Program-made: the position numbers and the translations under genes | The notes under the pieces: generated by a model | Databases searched by the model: none | Seen by the model: the letters and a program-made list of their open reading frames with translations, nothing else | What the model was told of the DNA's origin: nothing | Source: Methanobacteriota archaeon | GTDB taxonomy: Archaea; Thermoplasmatota; DTKX01; GCA-020343715 | Direction: 5' to 3' | NCBI GenBank assembly: GCA_030594725.1 | Contig: JAUVEQ010000108.1 | Location: 1-8,471 of the forward strand | Length of the DNA stretch: 8,471 bases | In this document: positions 5,296 through 8,471 of the stretch, piece after piece | Position numbering within the stretch: the stretch's first letter is position 1 | Layout: the number at the start of each line of letters is the position of its first letter

Positions 5296-6022
5296 CGGTA
5301 TCACTCCCCCTCGGCAGTTCGATCACCAGGTGGGCCCCCACCCCTCCTGGAGGTACCGGTTCCATGAGCGCCCTGCCTCCATATCGCATCAGCATCCGGC
5401 GGACAAGGGAGATGGTGACGGCGTCACGGGTCCGTCCATGCGGGTCCCGGCCCCCGATGAGGGCATCGGTGACCATCGGGTTCAGGGCGAACCCCTCGCT
5501 AATGAACCGGACGGTGGTGAACTCCCCCTTGGGTTCGACACTCACCATCAGCTTGCAGGGGCGATTGGGTGGCGCGGGCTCCGCGATCATCAATATCAAC
5601 TGGGTCAACATCTCGCTGAGCATTCCGTCGGCCATCACCTCGGTGCTCCCACCTAGTCCCTTGAGCTCGATGTCGAGACGGTCCCTCGCGAAGGCTCCCT
5701 GGACGGTCCGGCAGGAGGCTGCGATCGCCCGGTCGAGGGAGACCCGGGCAGGTCGGTACTCCCCCCACTCACGCTGGACCAGGGATGCCCTGACCTGGAG
5801 GATCAACCTGGCGGTGTGTTCCAGGGCCTCGACGGTCCGGGTCACCAGCACCCGCTCTCCCTCGGACAGCCCCTTGGATCCCTCCAGAAGTTCTAGGAAT
5901 CCCATGGCGGCCTGTTGCTGGTTGATGAGGTCATGGCTCACCATCTCCATGAGGTCGTCAGGCTCCCATACCTCTTCAGTTGCGTCGCCATCCAGTTGCT
6001 CTCTGCTCACCGACTCCACCAT
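5273..6022 (-). CDS. Soluble histidine kinase-like protein with degenerate ATP-binding domain
   Basis: Predicted 249 aa, with no membrane segment and no recognisable sensor domain. An acidic N-terminus of about 22 residues leads into a HisKA-type dimerisation segment with an H-box, MEMVSHDLINQQQAA, where His30 is the expected phospho-acceptor. The region 115-239 has the length and order of a HATPase_c domain (LSEMLTQLILMIAE, VRFISEGFALNP, ISLVRRMLMRYGGRALME, HLVIELP). The usual Asn of the N box, the DxGxG box and the GLGL box are not there. It may be a pseudokinase, a phosphotransfer partner, or a divergent archaeal class that binds ATP differently. The start at 6022 is supported by a TATA box 29 nt upstream (leaderless). 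The receiver gene overlaps its 3' end. The HK-like identity is secure from the H-box and context; catalytic activity is not. Confidence 0.82.
   Translation of the reverse strand: MVESVSREQLDGDATEEVWEPDDLMEMVSHDLINQQQAAMGFLELLEGSKGLSEGERVLVTRTVEALEHTARLILQVRASLVQREWGEYRPARVSLDRAIAASCRTVQGAFARDRLDIELKGLGGSTEVMADGMLSEMLTQLILMIAEPAPPNRPCKLMVSVEPKGEFTTVRFISEGFALNPMVTDALIGGRDPHGRTRDAVTISLVRRMLMRYGGRALMEPVPPGGVGAHLVIELPRGSDTDAVDHDS
5304..5310 (-). promoter_or_regulatory. Shine-Dalgarno sequence that sets the receiver start
   Basis: GGGGGAG on the minus strand, inside the end of the kinase gene, is 8 nt from the ATG at 5295. It supports that codon over the in-frame GTG at 5304 and the ATG at 5283, and indicates translational coupling with the kinase. 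Confidence 0.6.
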
Positions 6023-6046
6023 CTACGGCCCATCAACGCGCCAGCG

Positions 6047-6055
6047 TGTATATGA
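6047..6055 (-). promoter_or_regulatory. TATA box of the histidine kinase gene (start of the minus-strand run)
   Basis: TCATATACA on the minus strand is centred 29 nt before the ATG at 6022, with purine-rich GGGGAAAT just upstream as a possible TFB element. It is a good archaeal promoter for a leaderless mRNA, and probably drives kinase, receiver and protease, perhaps more. Confidence 0.62.
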
Positions 6056-6081
6056 CGATTTCCCCTTCCATGTCCTCCAGA

Positions 6082-6140
6082 CCCCACATCCCCACACCCC
6101 CACACCCATGCACCCCCCCACTCCCGCATTCCCGCACCCC
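6082..6140 (-). repeat. Eight-tract G-run sequence, G-quadruplex prone (C-rich on the plus strand)
   Basis: Within 59 nt the plus strand has eight runs of 3-7 C: 6082-6085, 6090-6093, 6097-6101, 6105-6107, 6113-6119, 6123-6125, 6131-6133 and 6137-6140. They are separated by 3-5 nt of mainly A, C and T. The minus strand thus has eight G-runs with short loops, twice what one G-quadruplex needs. The left part looks like imperfect CCCCACA units. It lies between the two divergent TATA boxes, upstream of both predicted start sites, so it should act as DNA rather than RNA. No coding sense is apparent. Confidence 0.6.
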
Positions 6141-6151
6141 TCGTCCGGCAA

Positions 6152-6160
6152 CCTTATCTT
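6152..6160 (+). promoter_or_regulatory. TATA-like element for the phosphofructokinase gene
   Basis: CCTTATCTT is centred about 36 nt before the ATG at 6192, predicting a start site near 6182 and a short leader of roughly 10 nt. It shares CCTTATC with the element before the surface-protein gene. No strong Shine-Dalgarno sequence is present. Confidence 0.45.
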
Positions 6161-6191
6161 GGGCCTCGCCGTTTGCGGACCTGGTGTTCCT

Positions 6192-7223
6192 ATGAGGATA
6201 GGAGTTCTCACTGGAGGGGGCGACTGCCCCGGGCTCAATCACGCGATCAGAGGACTCGTGCTCAGGGCGAACCAGCTGGGTCACGAGGTCGTGGGCTTCA
6301 GGGATGGATGGAAGGGCGTGCTGGAGGGGGACACGACCCCCCTCGGCCATGCGGAGATCGATGGCATCCACGACGTCGGTGGCACCATGCTCGGCACTTC
6401 CAGGACGAACGTGTTCAAGATAGACAACGGTCCCGAGATGGTGCGCGACAGCCTCGAGCGGCTGGACGTCAACGCCCTGGTGGGCATCGGGGGAGAGGAC
6501 ACGCTGGGCGTTCTGCACAAGCTGTCGGAGCTGGGCGTTCCCGCGGTGGGCTGCCCCAAGACGGTGGACAACGACCTGGACGCGACCGACTTCACGATCG
6601 GTTTCGACACCTCGATAAACATCGCCACCCAGGCCATCGACCGTCTCCACACCACGGCAAGGTCCCACCACAGATGTCTGGTCGTGGAGATCATGGGACG
6701 CCACGCTGGCTGGATGACGTGGTACTCTGGCATTGCTGGTGGTGCCCACGCGATACTCCTGCCCGAGGAACCCATCGACATGGACCGCCTCCTCGAGGTC
6801 GTGAAGGCCAGGGCGGGCGCCGATGGCAGGGGTTACTCCATCATAGCCGTGTCCGAGGGAGCCCCGCTCGAGGAGGGTGAGGACATGGTCCTCCAGGATA
6901 ACGGCCTTGACCCCTTCGGCCACGTGAAGCTGGGCGGGATCGGAAAACGGTTGGCGAAGATCATCGAGGAGCGGACCGGTGTCGAATCAAGGACGGTCGT
7001 CCTTGGTCACCTACAGCGGGGTGGGCCTCCCAGCGCCCTCGACCGCGTGCTGGCCACCCAGTTCGGTTGGTACGCCGCCGAGCTTGTGGACAGGGGCGAG
7101 TTCGGCAAGATGCCAGCGGCACGCAGCGGCACCATAGAGATCGTGGAGCTCGCGGATGCCGTGGGCCGTCTCAAGGTGGTCGACGCCGAGCGCATCCGCG
7201 TGGCGAAGGGACTCTGGGGCTGA
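6192..7223 (+). CDS. 6-phosphofructokinase, PFKA family, PPi-dependent type by signature
   Basis: Predicted 343-aa cytosolic enzyme phosphorylating fructose 6-phosphate at C1. Family motifs in order: LTGGGDCPGLN at residues 6-16, VGIGGEDTLG at 97-106, PKTVDNDL at 122-129 with catalytic base Asp126, GFDTS at 137-141, EIMGRHAGW at 166-174 (substrate binding), PEEP at 191-194, and LGHLQRGGPPSALDR at 271-285. The two donor-choosing positions, equivalent to 104 and 124 of the E. coli enzyme, are Asp103 and Lys123 here. ATP-dependent enzymes have Gly at both, and pyrophosphate-dependent ones have Asp and Lys. A PPi enzyme would be reversible, serving both glycolysis and gluconeogenesis and saving ATP. 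Length matches the short PFKA class. The frame is open far upstream, antisense to the kinase gene; the ATG at 6192 begins the family homology exactly (MRIGVLTGGG). It converges on the MBL-fold gene. Confidence 0.95.
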   Translation: MRIGVLTGGGDCPGLNHAIRGLVLRANQLGHEVVGFRDGWKGVLEGDTTPLGHAEIDGIHDVGGTMLGTSRTNVFKIDNGPEMVRDSLERLDVNALVGIGGEDTLGVLHKLSELGVPAVGCPKTVDNDLDATDFTIGFDTSINIATQAIDRLHTTARSHHRCLVVEIMGRHAGWMTWYSGIAGGAHAILLPEEPIDMDRLLEVVKARAGADGRGYSIIAVSEGAPLEEGEDMVLQDNGLDPFGHVKLGGIGKRLAKIIEERTGVESRTVVLGHLQRGGPPSALDRVLATQFGWYAAELVDRGEFGKMPAARSGTIEIVELADAVGRLKVVDAERIRVAKGLWG

Positions 7224-7237
7224 CCACCACATTCCCA

Positions 7238-7253
7238 CCGGCCGATCGGCCGG
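7238..7253. terminator. 16-bp perfect palindrome between convergent genes, possible bidirectional terminator
   Basis: CCGGCCGATCGGCCGG is fully self-complementary and could form a 6-bp GC stem with a GATC loop in RNA from either strand. It sits in the 45-nt gap between the stops of the phosphofructokinase and MBL-fold genes, the place expected for a shared terminator. There is no T-run on either side, and archaeal termination usually relies on T-tracts, so the role is uncertain. It could instead be a protein-binding or methylation site. Confidence 0.4.
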
Positions 7254-7268
7254 CGAGGTCACTCCTGT

Positions 7269-7892
7269 TCAGTGGAACAGGTCCTTGACTGTGGCTGGGA
7301 CATCGTTCTCCTTGTCGAAGGCCGGTCCATGGCCCGGCACGATCATCCAGGCAAGGTCGATGATCCTCTTCATGCTGACCATGGCCACCATCTCATCGTA
7401 GTTTATCCCTGGAGGCACCCACCCAACGTAGTTGTCCAGGGTGGGCAGGGCGTCCCCTGCCATGACCCAGGTCCCCTCGGGAGTGTCGGCCGCCACGGAG
7501 ATGCTGCCCCTCGTGTGGCCCGGGGTGAGGATGATCTGGACGCCAGGCACCAGCTCGGTGTCCCACTCGATCCTCCGTGACCTGCCCGAGATGCACCTGG
7601 GAGCCCCCTCCTTCGTGTGCACGATCACCTCGGCCACACCGAAGAGGCGGTTGCACCCCGTGTGGTCGTGATGGCAATGGGTGTTCACGACGATGTCGAT
7701 GTCCTCGCTGTCCAGGCCGTGGCGATGCAGCGCCTCGAGGATCTCCTCGGCGTCATGGGGCATCCCGGTGTCCACGATGATGTTCGTCCCACCGGCCTGG
7801 ACCAGGGTCACGGAGGAGCTGGCGTCGAGGATCGTCCCGTCGGGGTCCCGCTCGATCGTCCCGTCCTTGAGAACGCTCACCTGCACGGTCAT
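7269..7892 (-). CDS. Metallo-beta-lactamase-fold hydrolase (MBLAC1-like)
   Basis: Predicted 207-aa cytosolic hydrolase. The zinc-binding signature is complete: H72-C-H74-H-D76-H77 in the THCHHDH motif, His126 in TPGHT, Asp147 in MAGDA, and His188 in VPGHGPAF. It has the compact layout of small MBL proteins, with IIVDTGMP leading to the first motif, and its overall pattern recalls MBLAC1-type proteins more than glyoxalase II or RNases, which carry extra domains. Substrate unknown. The frame is open to 7955. The ATG at 7892 is preferred because it overlaps the upstream stop as ATGA, the classic coupled arrangement, and the protein then starts just before the first beta strand (MTVQVSVLKDG). It is co-transcribed with the TldE/PmbA-type gene, so a shared pathway is likely but unidentified. 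Confidence 0.93.
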   Translation of the reverse strand: MTVQVSVLKDGTIERDPDGTILDASSSVTLVQAGGTNIIVDTGMPHDAEEILEALHRHGLDSEDIDIVVNTHCHHDHTGCNRLFGVAEVIVHTKEGAPRCISGRSRRIEWDTELVPGVQIILTPGHTRGSISVAADTPEGTWVMAGDALPTLDNYVGWVPPGINYDEMVAMVSMKRIIDLAWMIVPGHGPAFDKENDVPATVKDLFH

Positions 7893-8471
7893 ATCGTCAC
7901 CGTCACCCCGTCCATCGCGATCCAGGGCAGGACAACGTTGGCGCCGATCGGACACTGCCGGGGTCTCCCACCCGCGCCGAGGACATTCTGGAGCGTGTCA
8001 CCGAGGTTACCACCGAGCATGACGGGGTCACGGACCCCAACGATCTCCCCCTTGCGGACCTCGAAGGGCATGGTGGTGTTGATGGAGAAGTCCAGGGTCG
8101 ACCTGTTGGCGGTATGGGCCCCCATGACATCGTGGATCAGCAGGCCCCTGTCGACCTCGGCGACCAGGTCGTCCAGACTGCCCCTCGAGGGCACCTGTAC
8201 CACCACGTTGGACACGCCAGCCTCGGGTTGGGTCTTCCAGCCCGAGCCACCGCCCCTGACGGCGTTGCCGGTGCTCTGGAGCCCGTACTGGTTGGCGGTG
8301 AAGCTGTCGTATAGGAATCCCTGGAGCTCGCCACCGTCTATGAGGATATTGGGTCGGGACGAGACCCCCTCGTCGTCCGACCGACCGCTGCCCAACCCCC
8401 CCGGGATGGTGGGGTCGTCCAACACCGTCACATCCGGGGCCGCCACCATCTGACCCTCCCGGCCCGTGAAG
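7889..8471 (-). CDS. TldE/PmbA-family protein (C-terminal part, 5' end outside window)
   Basis: The last 193 residues of a TldD/PmbA (peptidase U62) family protein, open to the window edge. Recognisable family blocks: TVLDDPTIPGGLGSGRSDDE near the start of the fragment, then NILIDGGELQGFLYDSFTA, STGNA, a VDRGLLIHDVMGAHTAN segment, and the C-terminal VLPWIAMDGVTVT. In bacteria TldE pairs with the zinc protease TldD, which carries HExxxH, to trim modified peptides and degrade unstructured peptides. The visible part has the PmbA/TldE look, and the portion that could show HExxxH is not in the window. Full-length members are about 430-450 aa, so more than half is missing; the ATG at 8449 is internal. 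Its stop overlaps the MBL-fold start by 4 nt (ATGA), indicating one operon. Whether a tldD gene lies just upstream cannot be seen. Confidence 0.9.
   Translation of the reverse strand, partial: FTGREGQMVAAPDVTVLDDPTIPGGLGSGRSDDEGVSSRPNILIDGGELQGFLYDSFTANQYGLQSTGNAVRGGGSGWKTQPEAGVSNVVVQVPSRGSLDDLVAEVDRGLLIHDVMGAHTANRSTLDFSINTTMPFEVRKGEIVGVRDPVMLGGNLGDTLQNVLGAGGRPRQCPIGANVVLPWIAMDGVTVTI

Noticed and set aside
4498..5367. Plus-strand open frame of about 290 codons opposite the protease and receiver
   Set aside because: Antisense shadow of two clearly recognised genes. It crosses their boundary with no domain of its own.
6082..6140. C-rich tract as a CRISPR or telomere-like repeat
   Set aside because: Units are irregular and very short with no constant repeat/spacer pattern; a low-complexity G/C-run tract explains it.
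5364..6191. Long in-frame extension upstream of the phosphofructokinase ATG
   Set aside because: It runs antisense through the kinase gene and the C-rich tract, and the extension is Ser/Arg/Pro-rich. Family homology begins exactly at the ATG at 6192, which has a promoter upstream.
7893..7955. 21-codon N-terminal extension of the MBL-fold protein
   Set aside because: It overlaps the end of the TldE/PmbA-type gene and reads as a polar Arg/Asp-rich shadow; the ATGA overlap gives a better start.
1..8471. Search for insertion sequences, att sites, phage genes or defence genes
   Set aside because: No transposase, integrase, phage, nuclease or helicase-like product, and no long direct or inverted repeats were seen by eye.

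Overview
The window looks like a high-GC archaeal chromosome, most plausibly a member of the Thermoplasmatota or a related euryarchaeal lineage. This is inferred from four things: TATA-type promoters about 26-30 nt upstream of several start codons (leaderless pattern), an archaeal-type HisRS, a tRNA-Tyr with the archaeal C1-G72 pair and a bulge-helix-bulge intron, and single-pass anchored surface proteins. The exact lineage cannot be fixed from sequence reading alone. Coding density is high and genes lie on both strands.

Layout, left to right. (1) 2-325 (+): 3' end of pdxT, the PLP synthase glutaminase. (2) 340-558 (-): a 72-aa two-helix membrane protein, divergent from (3) 656-1927 (+): hisS. 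Each gene of this divergent pair has its own TATA-like box. (4) 1936-2052 (-): tRNA-Tyr(GTA) with a 39-nt intron and an encoded CCA, converging on hisS with 8 nt between them. (5) 2136-6022 (-): a run of five same-strand genes. In transcription order these are an atypical soluble histidine kinase, a stand-alone receiver, a membrane-anchored S8 (subtilisin-like) protease, a YjbQ/UPF0047 protein, and an anchored surface protein with beta-sandwich-like domains and a lysine-rich cytoplasmic tail. (6) 6023-6191: a divergent intergenic region with promoters for both sides and a striking run of eight C-tracts (G-tracts on the - strand). (7) 6192-7223 (+): a PFKA-family phosphofructokinase carrying the residues typical of pyrophosphate-dependent enzymes. 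(8) A 16-bp palindrome in the convergent gap. (9) 7269-8471 (-): a TldE/PmbA-family protein (5' end outside the window) overlapping by ATGA with an MBL-fold hydrolase.

How the genes may work together. The kinase and receiver genes overlap and are very probably translated as a pair. The kinase keeps the phospho-acceptor His but has lost recognisable N, G1 and G2 ATP-binding boxes, so its activity is uncertain. The protease starts just after the receiver, so it may belong to the same unit, and both it and the last gene of the run are predicted to face the cell exterior. YjbQ and the surface protein each have a possible promoter of their own, so a single five-gene operon is not proven. The TldE/MBL pair is clearly translationally coupled. 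The remaining genes are housekeeping: vitamin B6 synthesis, histidyl- and tyrosyl-tRNA supply, and glycolysis/gluconeogenesis.

No clearly new defence or mobile system is visible. The most interesting points are the degenerate kinase with its receiver next to a surface protease, the G-quadruplex-prone intergenic region, and the PPi-type PFK in an archaeon.
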